Positions 22,661 through 35,670 are shown, counted from the stretch's first letter. The stretch is DNA of 64,000 bases from Adiantum capillus-veneris (GCA_014529385.2 CM043944.1:87137884-87201883); one strand, 5' to 3'. Program-made: numbers and translations. The notes: generated by a model from the sequence alone, not told the origin.

Positions 22661-22986
22661 TACCCAAAAAGAGGAAAAATGAAGTAAAACCAACACAAGC
22701 TATATAGAACAACCCAAAGAGGACTATAAGGCACCTATTTTGTAGAAAATTACACTGATAAAAATTCTGCACAAACGAATGAAATTGCTTGCACAGTACT
22801 GCATGTAGTAGAAACGAAGGCCGAAATGAATCTGAATCAAAATTTTGAGCATACAAAGCTTTTTGAGCCTACTTGAAGTATTTTTTAACTTGCTCACACT
22901 CACCAAAGCTCACTCAAATCAAAGAAAGTGAGCAGGCAGTGGGTGCTAGCGACACTGGCGACTATGCGCCCAGAAGGATACAACCT

Positions 22987-22998
22987 ACTCTGATACCA
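22987..22998 (-). other. Primer-binding site of the minus-strand copia element
   Basis: The complement reads TGGTATCAGAGT, matching the 3' end of initiator-Met tRNA except for the last base. It lies two bases inside the LTR boundary (TGTTGGAATTAGGG begins at 23001 in plus orientation). Confidence 0.85.
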
Positions 22999-23000
22999 AT

Positions 23001-23450
23001 TGTTGGAATTAGGGTTGTAGGGAAATACACAAAACTTGGAGAAGATGAAGAAGTCGTTGTTATCTGTTTCTCTTTGAATCAATTGTGGGTTTAGCATACA
23101 TCCCCGCTCATGGTGTCAAATTTCTCCTCTTTCAACATGGTCATGCTCTACTTTGCTCATGTGCTCCTTCAAAGAATCGTGTTGTTTGCATCTCAATTGT
23201 CCTCTTGATATTCTCATTCTCAACCACAATAACCCTAAACGTGCCATTCTCCATTGCAAGTTTTCATCTTGTTTGTTTACGGTCTCTTGTAACGATACCA
23301 AGTATGCCATGATCATGGTTTTTGATGTCACTGGTTGAGTGGTCATGTTGCTATCTCCACACTTAGGAGATTTTGGATCATTTTCCACAATGTTTGTGCA
23401 CCTTGCTAGAGAAGAAGAACCCTTGCAAGTGCCGAAAGACATTGTATGTA
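23001..23450 (-). repeat. 5' LTR of the minus-strand copia element (outer edge uncertain)
   Basis: The inner boundary is set by the PBS. The outer boundary was not determined because no second LTR copy is present; the end given is a guess from loss of complexity before the CT-rich stretch at 23580. Confidence 0.5.
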
Positions 23451-23579
23451 AAATAAGAGATGAGTGTCAACTTCCCCGAACCTATTCACTTTAGAAATGT
23501 TGCTGCAAAAAAGCCTTCCATAACTCTGAATTTTTTTGTTTTACATCAATGCATAGAGGGCATCGTGATTATCTAAGTC

Positions 23580-23694
23580 TCTTGCTCTTCCTCTCTCACA
23601 CACTCTCTCCGTCCCTCCCCTAAGTCTCTCGCTCTTCCTCTCTCACATTCTCTCTCTCTCCCCCCCTCTCTCTCGTGCTTGAGCGAAGTGTGTG

Positions 23695-23774
<80 letters not shown>

Positions 23775-24243
23775 TCCTTTTTCTAAGGGAAATTTTGCAA
23801 AATACCCCTAAAAATTGTGAAAATTTTTAATGTACCAGTGCATCCTTTTCAAGTAGATTTGCCCTAATTTTTGCATTGTGTAATGTTTATGACATTGGAG
23901 TTTTATCTTTGAGCGTCTTAGACAAAATTATTCTCCAATGAGCTCACAAATAGAGGCATTTGTGTTCAAAAATGATGAGCAATTTGATTTAAAGAGGCCT
24001 AGTACAAACTAAAATCCTAGTCTTGTCTGCTAATATGAGGTACATTGGGATTTTTTTTAATTTGAGGGGTTTTTTAAGAATTTCCACTAGTTATTACAGG
24101 GTTATTTGGGTAATGGTGAAAGAAGCAGAGAGAGGATGGGAGTAAGAGTGAGATTGATGAAGTAATTGAGTGAAGAGGGATGAGAGGGACTATAGAAGTT
24201 GAGGATCAGAGACATACATGGAGGGAGTGGTTGAAAGTGGGGG

Positions 24244-24308
<65 letters not shown>

Positions 24309-24310
24309 GA
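23580..24310. repeat. CT microsatellite (23696-23772) and GA microsatellite (24243-24306)
   Basis: Two long dinucleotide runs of opposite strand sense with AT-rich DNA between them; no coding content. Confidence 0.9.
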
Positions 24311-24529
24311 CAATGTTTTAGGAAGAGAGTGTGATATGTGAGATAGGGTGGGGCAAGAATGAGAGAACAAGGGTGGGAGAAATCAAGATGACCGCGTGGA
24401 CAAATAAAAATGGAGAGAGATGGGTAGTGATTGAGAAATAAAAGTATTGTGAATTGTCTATAAGTACACCTTTGTGTGTAACAAATTTCATCTAGCCATA
24501 GCCCTGAACAACTCTCTCATTGCAATGGA

Positions 24530-25658
24530 TTCATCTTCATCATGCAAGGCCAATTTGTTTTTGGATACTCTTTACTGTTGCACCAATATTACTTGATTGT
24601 CTTGCAAGATTCGCAATGGTCAATCTTGGATATTTTGGGGGTATAGTGATAGCAAGATTTTTGTTGTCCTGTCTACCCCTGAGGGAGACATCCAAACTCA
24701 AGCGAAAGATGGTGTGACATTTGGTGATCAGTTTCAATTTATATTGGGCTCAACTTTGTCTAAAAAATTCCTATTGGTTTTAAACAAGGGTACAACTCGC
24801 AATCTGGGTGTAGATATGTCCACAAGATTGAATGTGGCAACGATTGAGCTATCTGACAGCTCTTCTAAAGAAAAGGAAGGATTTATTGATCAATGTAAAA
24901 AACAAACCTTCAGGATTTTGGTCCTATGTGCCGAGCTTCAATGGAAGATGTTTGGTGGATAAAAAAAGAGAACAATAATAAAAATATTCCTTCTAGTTCA
25001 AACAAGCTTGAGAAAATACAAAGTACCATTGGAGTACATAGTGCTAAATAGCCACCAGTACACCAAGCTCAGTATAATGATTTCTAGGTGTTTGATCAAG
25101 AGGAAGGTTTTAGAAGTACCACAAGTGTATAATGGTGATTGCATCTACGAGTTGGATCTTGTACCAATGGTGTTTCCAAAATGGTGGGGATGGCACAAAA
25201 GTATGACAACCATTGTTGGGTTAAGCCTATTCAATATAAAAGAAAATATCCGGCTATAATGAGACGAAGTAAATGTGGTGGATATCTTATCTGCAAAAAT
25301 AGCACATGCTCTATCAGAGCAATAAAATGGACGCCCAAATGAGACATCTTGGACTGGGAAGTTGAGGACATCAATTTTGTCTGTAGATATGTTAAGCTCA
25401 ACAAACGGAACTTTGAGGTGCTTTCATTGTGGGCAAAGTCTAGCTCTACTTCAAGAATGTCATTGTACACTGAGAACAGCTAGACCCACTTGTTCATCCA
25501 TCTTGGAAGCCATAACCACCATGTTGCAAAGGGTGTTTTGTGATCGTCAACACAATGGACAAGGGAGCTTGTGTCTCATGTGGTGTCAAAAACACCTCAT
25601 GATTGGTCCAAGCATTTGTAGCTAAATCTTGCAAAGCAGATGGACATGTAAGCAGTTG
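24530..25658 (+). pseudogene. SWIM-type transposase-like gene, 5' part (interrupted by copia copy B)
   Basis: Plus-strand frames hold an N-terminal region (24597-24962, GVTFGDQFQFILG) and, at about 25190-25345, HCWVKPIQYKRKYPA followed by RRSKCGGYLICKNSTC. The Cys-rich block resembles the FLYWCH/GCM-type zinc finger found N-terminal to some MULE-like transposases. Several stops are present. The frame is open into AKSCKADGHVSS at 25625-25658, where the copia LTR begins, and resumes at 38404 after it (CSKNEEPLNSNELL), with AGTTG duplicated. The gene was therefore one unit before insertion. Its 3' part is at 38404-40690. Confidence 0.6.
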
Positions 25659-25961
<303 letters not shown>

Positions 25962-25963
25962 AT

Positions 25964-25975
25964 TGGTATCAGAGC
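25964..25975 (+). other. Primer-binding site (initiator-Met tRNA)
   Basis: TGGTATCAGAGC, a perfect match to the classical plant copia PBS, two bases after the LTR. Confidence 0.95.
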
Positions 25976-27432
25976 GCATGGTGATCGCAGAGAGCACGAC
26001 CACTTCGAGAGCTTTAAGGCGATAGCTCGCTGGCTCTCGGCATTGGAGAGATCAAGAAAGCTTGAAAGCTTTGTGATAATGCAATGGGAGCTTGTGAGCT
26101 CAACTGAGAGTGATATATGCTCTTATGGAAGCTCAGAAAGGAGTGTGGAAGATTGTGTGTAAGTGAAGATTCTGTCCTAAAAACTGTGCTCGCAACAGCA
26201 CTATTTTCAAATTCATTTTTCTCCTTCTAAAATGGAGATCTGAGAATTCTACCCACCATGCCCATGCGTTTTGACGTGGTCTACAACTTTGCAGAAAAAC
26301 TTTTTGCAAATTCCTCACCGTTTTGCTGATATTCAGCTCAGACTAACTGTATACAGAAATTGCAGGTTTTCCCTTTTTCGCATAGTGTGCGAGTTTGATG
26401 CACTTTTGGAAGCACGATAGGTGCTAGGTGCGTAAATTATGAGCTGAAGATGCAATTTCAGCTTGTGCAGAGCTTGTGGTTTGAGGGTTTTTGGCAGATT
26501 TGGGCAAAGAGTCACGAAGGCGTTTACACACCATCAAAGCGATCTCTTGAAAGACACGATTTTTGGAGCACACAAGTGGAGCTTCTTTCACAGGTTTTCA
26601 CAGGATACTTTGACATCGATTTTGTGCTTGGATTCATGGTCTTTGCGGATGCTTTGCATATGGTGATGGTACATGGTTGATGGCCATTGTACATGCATTT
26701 TGGCGAGCCCTTTCAAGTGCCAGTGAGCTCACATGAAAGCATTGTTTTCGCATTGATCAAGTTTTCGGATTGTAACTCTTTTGGCGCTTGCTTATGCACG
26801 GTCACCTCTGTTGATATATGTTGAGTGCGGATTGCCATTGTATGTGAAAATATGGAGCCATTTTGGCATTTCTAGTCATTGGCATTGAGTATTGTTATGG
26901 TTTATGGTAGAGATTATACTTGAGTTTTTTCTCAGTTTTCAGGGAAAACTCTGCCGGATTTTCCCAGATTCTCGCCATGGTTTATGCGTATTTATAGTTT
27001 ACTCTTTGATGGTTTAGTGGTCGAATTAACTCCCACTGGCAGTTATCTGCAATTTCTTGGCTTGCGGTTTGCGTTGAGTTTTGGCTCATTTTGCAAAGGA
27101 AACTCTGTCCATTTTTCCCCGTCTTCTTGGCATAAGATTTTGTAGTGCTATGCCATCTTGTACATTGGTCGATATATTCCCACTTTGAGAGTGATTGAGT
27201 ATTTACTCTCACTTTGACACTTGGACACAGGTTTAGTGTTCCTGTATCCACTCTCGCAGGAGTGCATTTATGATATGCTCGTAGTGGTTACAGGTTTCCT
27301 TATCGATGTATATTCTGAGCGTGAGACTATAGCATGTGGGTTACAAGTTTTCACTATTGAGTTACTAGTTGGCTTATGCTTGATTAGCGCAGTGGCCGAG
27401 TGATCTCCCACTTTTGACGCATATGGATTGAC
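25976..27432 (+). other. Long leader of copia copy B, no gag ORF
   Basis: About 1.45 kb separates the PBS from the zinc knuckle, but no capsid-like ORF is present. A motif close to GTGGTCGAATTAACTCCCAC recurs near 27010 and 27395 (and at 3305 in copy A), and a GGAAACTCTGCC-like word recurs near 26945 and 27095, so the leader contains old internal repeats. It may hold the packaging signal of a non-autonomous element. Confidence 0.55.
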
Positions 27433-28640
27433 ATGATGTGTGACACAATTGAGACTACAGTGACGGCTCATGAGAGACAGAGGTCTCGATCTTGCCGATA
27501 CTTGCGTTGTTGGCATTGTGGTCACACAGGGCACATTAGGCATCGTTGTTTCAGACGTATGAGACATCAGTGGAGATGTATGCGGGACGTAGATACAACT
27601 TTGACACATGTTAGAGAGGCAGTTCTAGTGGCAGTCTATGCCGGTGACGATGATGTCATGCTTGCCTCCAGTGTACCTCTTGCAGATTTGTCTATGGATA
27701 ACACACTTTCTCCATAGTGGTTACTAGATAGCGATGTTGCTTTCCATGTCACACCGCATCGTGACTGGTTTAGCACTTTTTCTAGTGGGAGACTTGGCTA
27801 TGTGCACTTGGCCGATGGTTTGGTGTTTGACATAGAGGGTGCAGGAGATGTTTGTTTGTCTTTGACCAGTGGTGCGTCATACACGCTACGGTATGTGCGC
27901 TATGTTCCTCAGCTGAGACAGAGCTTGATCTCAATGAGACAGTTAGCAGCTTTTGGTTGTCAAATATTGCTTAGAGAGCAGTCTTTCCAGATGCATTGCG
28001 GTTCATTAGTGATTGCCATAGGAGCCCGCAACGGCCTGGTATATCCTATGCATGTGTTTGAGGTTCGAGACGGCATAGTCTCGATTTTGTTGTTGGCATG
28101 CTTTGAGCGAGAGACAAAATGTGTCTCTTTTGCATGTTATCTCCACCATGCTCACAAGACAAAGCATTTAGTTATGCATGACATGACAGTAGATTCAGTA
28201 GAGATAGAGATAGAGCGACAATGCTCTAGTGAGACACAACAGACTTTGTGCAGGCAGCGGTAGAGCGGGTCTGCTCCCTAGAGACACAGACAGAGCTGAC
28301 ATACATGGAGTTCTTTGATATGCTCATGTTAGAGGCTGATGAGTTGGTTCCAGGACGCACAATTTTGCCTATGGGTGACAAAGACGTAGGTTTCCCAGTG
28401 TTGATAGTGACACATCCATACGCAATGGGTAGTCCTCATGATGCAGTGTTTGTAGATAGCGTAGGAGAGGCGAGTACAGTCGGGTTGGCACAGATTTTGT
28501 GAACATTCGAGCGTCTCATGTTTGACTTGTTAGTGTCAAGGCCCAACCTAGCAGTTGCAGTGGGAGCATTTGCAACAGGGGTCGTCAGTCGTGCGATGGC
28601 TGACACTAGCATGATGTATAGTGGAGTTTTGTAGACCATA
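27433..28640 (+). pseudogene. Copia CCHC knuckle / protease / RT-end remnants (copy B)
   Basis: The frame 27433-27717 has a complete CCHC knuckle (CWHCGHTGHIRHRC) in an Arg-rich context. A TAG at 27715 precedes WLLDSDVAFHVTPHRDWFS, where the retropepsin D-S-G core is D-S-D, so the active-site glycine is lost. Then come ADGLVFDIEGAGDV, VRYVPQLRQSLIS and SLVIAIGARNGLVYPMH (27802-28263). After a stop, the frame 28248-28502 leads into VSRPNLAVAVGAFATGVVSRAM, the RT/RNase H boundary. The domain jump is the same as in copy A (3198-4397). Coding capacity is broken by at least three stops. Confidence 0.75.
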
Positions 28641-28751
28641 CAGAGTAGTCTGCAAGATTTACATGCAGGCTCTAAGGTAGGTACGCACACTCGCCTACCA
28701 CTAGAGCCGATACGACTGTGTGTAGATCGATAGAGTGAGACAGTGGGCATA

Positions 28752-28760
28752 GGTTGAGAG
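28752..28760. other. Left copy of 8-9-bp target-site duplication
   Basis: GGTTGAGAG here and at 38073-38081. Copy A has one uninterrupted GGTTGAGAG at the homologous point, and removing one duplicate plus the insert restores collinearity with copy A on both sides. Confidence 0.85.
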
Positions 28761-28836
28761 GGTTATACAAATTCACAAGCAAGACTTTTCGAGCAACAAA
28801 ATAATCGAGCAAGTCACATCAAACATTCTTTATTAC

Positions 28837-29094
28837 CTAGAGCAAATTGCAAAAGTGCAAGCGGATTTTCCATTGTTGAAAACCAATCCCACAATCAAAC
28901 GCAATTCCCATGATGACTAATATATCCCATGGAACCAAAATTGGAGCCAATTTCAAGGTTGCCTTCCTCCTAGCTATGTGAGCATCTACTTCATTCAATG
29001 ACCCCAAGCCAATGTCTGTGCTTTCGCTCTCATCACCACGAAGATCATTGCCATCAAAGTCCTCTATGATATGACACAAAGCACGCTTAATCAC
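28837..29094 (-). CDS. Short unidentified ORF near the left end of the hAT insertion
   Basis: An 85-codon frame (acidic middle, NEVDAHIARRKATLKLAP, hydrophobic C-terminus) with no recognised domain and no partner exon. It could be spurious; it is listed because it is the only sizeable non-repetitive ORF between 28.8 and 33 kb. Confidence 0.2.
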   Translation of the reverse strand: MIKRALCHIIEDFDGNDLRGDESESTDIGLGSLNEVDAHIARRKATLKLAPILVPWDILVIMGIAFDCGIGFQQWKIRLHFCNLL

Positions 29095-29425
29095 TTCATA
29101 GAGGATGTGAGCCCGAGACCCTATACCTTTTCTTTAAGAGACTCTCCTAATTGTAGGGCTACACCCAAGTTTTCGAAAAAATAAACAACCCCTTAAACCA
29201 CAACACAATCACTACTAACAATTGTATTTTACACATTTATCATGTAATCAATACACTCATTGTAATCAACACACTCATTCTATGTTGAAAACCAAGCATG
29301 AGGTAAAGTCTAGCTATGAGCAGGCCGTGATAACAAAATAATAGCATATCCTCAGAAGATACCATAGATGAAGTTGCATTATTATAACATCAAAGACATT
29401 TTCTAGTGGATCCTTTTAACAGGTT

Positions 29426-29472
29426 GTTTTGATTTTTTAGTCAGCTCAAGGCTAAAGCTTTTTCTCGAACAT
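29426..29472. repeat. Direct repeat also found near 35812-35870
   Basis: Both places share CTCAAGGCTAA and TTTTCTCGAACA in the same order, with GGTTG(T/A)TTTG in front. One lies 5' and one 3' of the transposase gene, suggesting a duplicated segment or a second related element inside the insertion. Confidence 0.5.
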
Positions 29473-29691
29473 TGGGCCGCTTTGAAGACCAAATTAATCT
29501 AAAGCATAGCCACTCTAGTTCACATACAAATAAGAAGAGGAAAATGGTAAAACCTTTCTATAGCCCAAAGTGTGGTAGATTGGTTATGCCATTTTCCTCT
29601 TGAATAACAGGTCTTGAGTTCAACTTTCGTCGGATAGATCTTTGAGGTCTCTTGGGATGGCTTCTACGTCGTTAAAATTCTCTTCTTCTTC

Positions 29692-29817
<126 letters not shown>

Positions 29818-31638
29818 AATGAGGGTGGCATAGCCTCCAACGTTCACCTGAGGGTGGTACAAATGTCTTTGCACGACACATCTCCTTCTCCATCTCGGCT
29901 ATCCATAGGCCTCACTTATGCTTCTCAAGCCACTGCCATCAAGTGTATGGAATTTGCATAAGATTCCACTCATAAAACAACTTTGAAAATGGTGACGACA
30001 AACTGGCATGATGTTTTTTTTCAAAAAAAAAAAGACCCTACCCACATGACCCTACCCGTCCTTGGTCTGCTGCTGCAACCAATCTGCACCAGACTAGGGA
30101 GTTATTGTAGTAGCGACGGCGCCACAGGCAGAGAAAGCGGCACACGAGATGGTTTGCAGTAGGAGATTATTCAGCTGAGTGCCTCTTGGGAAAACGATGG
30201 CAAAGCGACATGCTGTTGCAGCTGTTGAGGTGTTGAGAACGGATGATAGTACAACGAGACTGCAATGTGATGGCGAGCAATGCGAGGGATGATTTTTCCC
30301 GTGAATGAAGGGATTGGGGCATACGATGGTTAATGCTCTTGTTTACGTGTTGTTGTTTAGGATTCGACAGGCTTTTGAAGCTTTAAATCACCAGCATGTG
30401 CCTTCGTTTTTGAAAAAAAGAAAGGTAGACAAGAAATGTTGATTCTGTGTTGAGTGAAAAAAAACAAAAATGGAACGGCCAACATTCATCACTAGCAGAT
30501 GAACAGGCGCGAGGGCCTGGTGTTCCTCCTGCCTACGTCCATCTCGCAGTCATGTCCCTTGCCCACTTATGTGTAGCTCATGTATATGCATCCATGCGCG
30601 GTGCTGGAGAATTCTTTTTTAAATTGCAAGACACATTAGTTCAACACTCATAAGGCGTCGGTGTGGGATAGAAAAAAATGTCGAAAGCTGTTAGGCCTAA
30701 TGTCACCAATTGAATTCTATCGTGAGTCTTAAGTTCTATTGTAGATTGCAAAGAGTGAAAAAGGCACTCACAAAGACTTCAAAAGGCATCCCCAAAGATT
30801 CGAGCGAATTGAATTAAGAACCTAGCAGTAGGTTCCCACAAGAAAAAGACAGGATTCTGAAGCTTTAAATCGCAATTATGCGAGTTAGGACTAAAAAATT
30901 ATTCCAATCTTTGCCTGGATATCCTAGGAACTTGGGTGTTTTGAGCAGTGAGAGGCTGAGAGCACTCACAACATAGGAGCTTATAAGAAATTGTTGCTTC
31001 ATGAATCCACCTCTCCATCCAGCTAGAAAACGCACATGAGACTTGGGCCTTCTTTGTGTAGAAGAACTTGAATTTGACTCTGGGTCAGATCGCTTCTATT
31101 TAATGATCATGATAGACTCGTTAGGCAAGAAATTGTCCTCACGAAAAGTGGTTCCAAAAGTAAAATGATGAGATCAAGCAGCCTTTTGGAGGTCCCTGCA
31201 AGGCACCTCTTCAAGCCTTATTTTATTCTTAAATTTGTAATTAGGAGGTCTCAAAGAATTAAGAGGTATCTTAGAAGCCAATGTTTCACATGTTGTCGGG
31301 GGACTTAAGTGAAACAAGAACTTTTGGTAATTAGTAAAATGGAGCTTGTCACAACCCTTGTACTGCCTCTTCTCAAAATACCTTGTAGATTCACTTTTGT
31401 CTTGGACTCCTCCCCAGTGTATTTTTTTTGGACACCCTTCTTGAAATTTTGCTCACTTTGCTGGCGAGTAAATGTTGTGCCTAACATAAACTTGTCAAAT
31501 TGGCGAGTGAAAGGAATGTTTAGTATGAATTTGTCACTATTAAAAAAACTTAATTTTCATCGAAAAGAGGAGGCATAGTTTGCAATTTTCTTGTATGATT
31601 GCATTAATAGTATGATTATTTATAAGACATTACGACAT

Positions 31639-31688
<50 letters not shown>
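31639..31688. repeat. (CT)n microsatellite
   Basis: About 50 bp of CT in the hAT insertion. Confidence 0.95.
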
Positions 31689-31690
<2 letters not shown>

Positions 31691-31924
31691 GAGTGCAAGG
31701 AATTTTTTTAAGGGGGGGCATAGGTAGGTGGGTAAAGGAAGTTTAATGAGAGAGGACCCAAACTCAAGACAATAAGGCTAGCTAAAATTGTTGTGCTTAT
31801 TGCAAATAAAAAATTTGTATTTCTAGCAATTTGAGAAGGTTTTGGTTGACATGAAGAAAATACTATGAGTAGAAAATGCTATCATTTACATAAGCTTCAA
31901 TGTCTATTCTCTTCAAGCATGTGT

Positions 31925-31945
31925 ACATGTGTGTGTGTGTGTGTT

Positions 31946-31977
<32 letters not shown>

Positions 31978-32318
31978 GTGAGAGAGAGAGAGAGATAGGT
32001 GCAAAGTCATTTTCTCTCAAAATTGACTACGAATATAGCACTTAGGTAGGCAATACTATCCAATTGTTATAGGTATGAAATATTTCCTATATGGATCTTA
32101 AAATATGCTTCACATTTATGTTTTTGTTTTCAAAAAGAGTTAAGTTTGGATGTCCAATGTCAAGTGCTTTGTGCATGGATAACAACCTTCAAACTATAGT
32201 CTTAAGACCCTTGATACCCTCTAATGTGAGGTTCTTTTTGGATAGAAAACAACATAAACTTTTTATAGTGACACCTTCAGCTTTGATGTTTATGAAACTA
32301 TTGTATGTGTGTGTGTGT

Positions 32319-32358
<40 letters not shown>
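31925..32358. repeat. Compound (GT)n(GA)n microsatellites
   Basis: GT then GA runs at 31925-31996 and again at 32305-32358, separated by about 300 bp of AT-rich sequence. No coding value. Confidence 0.85.
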
Positions 32359-32360
<2 letters not shown>

Positions 32361-32830
32361 TATTTTTGGACTATATACATTGTCAAGTGAAAATAATATA
32401 AACTTACCATTGAATTTTATTTTAGAATAATCAGAGAGTAGGGGAGTTGAACCCCTTCACCATGAGGTATGAACCTCCATGGCTACACCAAGCTCCCTCC
32501 AAGGAGAGGATAGTTGATTCACTAAGGATAATGAATCAACTACCCCCTCCCCTTCCCTGCACAACCCCAAATAGACATCAGTAAGAAAATAAAATACACT
32601 AAGATTAACATGCGTACTTACAAACCTTCCTTACTCATATCATATATGCCTTTACCAAAAGCTGCAACCAAGCACATTTTCATAGATCCAAAAATATAAA
32701 AAGTTGAAATACATCCATCATGGCACATCTACCAACAACACTAGAAAACGCATCATGTTGATCAAAATATACCAGAACCACAATGGCACAATGGGCCATG
32801 GCTTTGCATCATGTTGATCCATGAAACACA

Positions 32831-32950
32831 ATGGCATAATGGCAAGGCATCCTGCTAATCCATGAAACAACCCATTTGATCATGCATGAATATAAAAATA
32901 ACAAGGCATAATGGCAAGGCATCCTGCCAATCATGAAGCAACCCATCAAG
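32831..32950. repeat. Short direct repeat in the 3' flank of the hAT gene
   Basis: ATAATGGCAAGGCATCCTGC recurs 72 bp apart (near 32835 and 32909), each followed by AATC(C)ATGAA and CAACCCAT, just downstream of the transposase stop codon. Confidence 0.7.
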
Positions 32951-33048
32951 GAAGAATGGCAGTGCATCATCTTGAACCACATACACCAGCTACAATCCAC
33001 AATTGCATCATTGGCAGCACATACTATCAAATCATGAGCATGAAGCTT

Positions 33049-35481
33049 CTAGCATGTATCGTCACTGTCTATATCACTAATATCATCAAGATCTTCTTCT
33101 TCCTCCTCAATGCATGAGCTGTGATACCTTGTACGCATAGGACGATCATTCCATACATTACAAGCTTCATTGAAAGGAAATGTATTGATATCATAAAACT
33201 TTTGCTCAAAAGCACGGACACAAATGTCCAAATGCTTATCTAATCTATTCCTCTTCTTATTTTTTATGAAATCAAGCCTACTAAAAGTCCTTTCATCTTC
33301 GACACTACCAATAATCATCACTAAGGCAAGGTGAGCAAGCTTTGCATACTCGGAAATTTGAGACAACAATTGAGGAGCTTGGGACAACTTTTTCCAAAGA
33401 AAAGTGACAGTTACCTCTTTTGCATACTCCACTGGAGTCTTTGCAACATGTGCCTTCATTGTTGTAGTAAAGAAGGAAGATTGGGAATCTAGCTTCTCTG
33501 CGTCCAAGATAGGACCATAGAAGCAACCACCCACTTCTCTTTGAGTGCAATATGTGGCCTGCAAAGTCTTCAAATGCCTTAAAAAATCCACTTCACATGT
33601 TAGAGAGTACCAAAATTGTGGGTAGATGATGGAAAATGCTTCAACCAAGTCATGTGATGGGAATCTGTCATTAATTTCTTGCACCAAAAAAATAGCAGCA
33701 GCATGGCATTCCCTTTTCACATTCTCAATAGTCTCAAGAAACACATTATTGGACACCCCTTCCCTTCTAGAATGTCTCACACCTTGACCTTCAAATCCAC
33801 CCTTCACAGTTATAAACATATTATTGAGGACAATACCTAGCTCATCTTTCTCATTAAAATCAAGCCAACTATCACTCTTAGAACCATACACAAGGCTAGT
33901 CCACATTTTGAACTTTGGCCCTTGAAACCCCAATTGTAAATCATACATTTCTTTCAAAACCTTCTTAGTATTTTCAATGCATTCAACAAAGTCAAGTACA
34001 TATACATCTCGAGCTTGAGACAACTTCACAAGCATATGCATGCGTTCCAAAAGAGGGAGTACACATGGTATTCCTAGAATAATTTCAATGTCTACCAACT
34101 CTTCAAAGACTCTTAAAGCATCCACATTATCTCCACAATCCTTCTTCATTTTCAAAACCAAAGTGCGATATTCCTCATATAGTCTTAGAATGGGCTTATA
34201 TAAGGAAATCCATCGCGTTTCAACATCCCTTAGAAGTTTTCTACCTTTGCTCAAACCTTCGGCCTCTTTCTTGTACTCACTAAGTCTCTTGGGAGACCTA
34301 GAGAAGTAATTATAGACATCATGGATGACACCTTCTATCTTAGAAACTAATGCAACCTTTGATATTATTTTTCCAGCCAAATTTGTTCTATGTGCCATGC
34401 AATGGATTCCCAAAACAAAAGGAGCATACTCTAATGTAAGACGAACAATCAATCCTGCACGATTTCCTTGAAGAACACTTGCACCATCACACCCAACACA
34501 CATTAACCTTCCTCCTAATTCGGTACTCCCAATACCTCCAAACACTTTCAAGTTCTCGATTACCAAGCTTAACAAGTTTTCGGCATTAGGAGAACCATCA
34601 ATCTTAGACAAACAAAGGTAATTTACTTCTCTTCTATAGTTCTTCACAGTATACACATGCATTGCCATCCATTGTGTGTTGTCATTTGCTGTGACTTCAT
34701 CTAAACTCAAGGCAAAAAATGAACTTGCATGCACATCACGTCTCACCCTATCTTGAAACACATCATCCATGCATTCTACCATCTCCCAACCTGAAGTGAT
34801 AGACCAATGCTTGGTCGGTAAGGAAGGAACTCCAAGGAATGCATATAAATACTGATTTCGAGGAAAATCATTCATGGGTCTCCCTTTGTTGAGAAGATCA
34901 AAAATGCAAGCAAATTGGGGTTTTTTAGCCAAAAACATTTGGCTAGTTTGTGTATGCATGTAACACTCAATTGTTTCTTGATTTGCCTCAGTCTTAAGTA
35001 GTTCATCATATTTTTTCTCATTCTCTTTGTGTTTGTTTTTTGTAGCCCAAAATACACTATCCACCTCTTCTCCCTCAATTACAATTTTTGCATAGCGTTT
35101 CCCCTCGTGCTTCTCTAAAGTGTCACGCTTGGAATCCATTATACGAGGCCTCTTGTCTATAAGCTCACATACCTTGCACCTCACTTTCCCTTTACCCTCT
35201 ACTTGCTCCGCCCAAGGAAAGTCAACAAGCCACTCTATACGAAAGCTTCTAGATGCATCATAATCTTTCCAAGTGCGTTTTTCACCTACTTTATCCTTTC
35301 CCTTTCCCTTGGTGGTTTTTCTACACACCGCATTTGAATTACCAACTTCATTTGCATGCATCGCATTCAAACCCTCATGCAAAACATGGGTGGCATGTGG
35401 CTCTGTACTAGCAACATTTGAAGAACCAAAAAATGACTTAAACTTATATGAAGCAGGTACCTTAAGGTTCTTTGATGCCAT
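33049..35481 (-). CDS. hAT-family transposase, intact 810 aa
   Basis: A single uninterrupted frame from ATG at 35481 to TGA at 33049. Residues about 75-145 hold a zinc-finger-like module (WAEQVEGKGKVRCKVCEL, later LEKHEGKRYA) of BED/TTF type. The middle is a DUF4371-like RNase H core: FALSLDEVTAND (first catalytic Asp), LMCVGCDGASVLQGN (second Asp), LGIHCMAHRTNLA (C-x2-H) and ETRWISLYKPI. Residues near 710-765 form the hAT C-terminal dimerisation motif (LAHLALVMIIGSVEDERTFSRLDFIK, with the E-R-x-F-S signature). The length is normal for this group. In a window of broken elements a full-length frame implies recent activity or selection. It cuts and pastes DNA in the nucleus and presumably recognises the ends of the surrounding 9.3-kb insertion. 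Confidence 0.92.
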   Translation of the reverse strand: MASKNLKVPASYKFKSFFGSSNVASTEPHATHVLHEGLNAMHANEVGNSNAVCRKTTKGKGKDKVGEKRTWKDYDASRSFRIEWLVDFPWAEQVEGKGKVRCKVCELIDKRPRIMDSKRDTLEKHEGKRYAKIVIEGEEVDSVFWATKNKHKENEKKYDELLKTEANQETIECYMHTQTSQMFLAKKPQFACIFDLLNKGRPMNDFPRNQYLYAFLGVPSLPTKHWSITSGWEMVECMDDVFQDRVRRDVHASSFFALSLDEVTANDNTQWMAMHVYTVKNYRREVNYLCLSKIDGSPNAENLLSLVIENLKVFGGIGSTELGGRLMCVGCDGASVLQGNRAGLIVRLTLEYAPFVLGIHCMAHRTNLAGKIISKVALVSKIEGVIHDVYNYFSRSPKRLSEYKKEAEGLSKGRKLLRDVETRWISLYKPILRLYEEYRTLVLKMKKDCGDNVDALRVFEELVDIEIILGIPCVLPLLERMHMLVKLSQARDVYVLDFVECIENTKKVLKEMYDLQLGFQGPKFKMWTSLVYGSKSDSWLDFNEKDELGIVLNNMFITVKGGFEGQGVRHSRREGVSNNVFLETIENVKRECHAAAIFLVQEINDRFPSHDLVEAFSIIYPQFWYSLTCEVDFLRHLKTLQATYCTQREVGGCFYGPILDAEKLDSQSSFFTTTMKAHVAKTPVEYAKEVTVTFLWKKLSQAPQLLSQISEYAKLAHLALVMIIGSVEDERTFSRLDFIKNKKRNRLDKHLDICVRAFEQKFYDINTFPFNEACNVWNDRPMRTRYHSSCIEEEEEDLDDISDIDSDDTC

Positions 35482-35668
35482 CTACAAGTATACAAGAATA
35501 AATTCATGGAATGTAAGTGCTTAACAATAAGGTAGAATACTTTTTTAGCTAGTAGCAAAGAAACATACCTTTGAGAAGAATCGTTCGACGTTCGGACTAA
35601 AAATATCTTGATAGCAGGTAACCATGCAGCTTTCTCTAATCACAAAAGAAAAACATGTAGAATCTTCT

Positions 35669-35670
<2 letters not shown>

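Noticed and set aside
25964-25975. tRNA genes at the TGGTATCAGAGC sites
   Set aside because: Only the 12 bases complementary to a tRNA 3' end are present next to LTRs; there is no cloverleaf. They are primer-binding sites.
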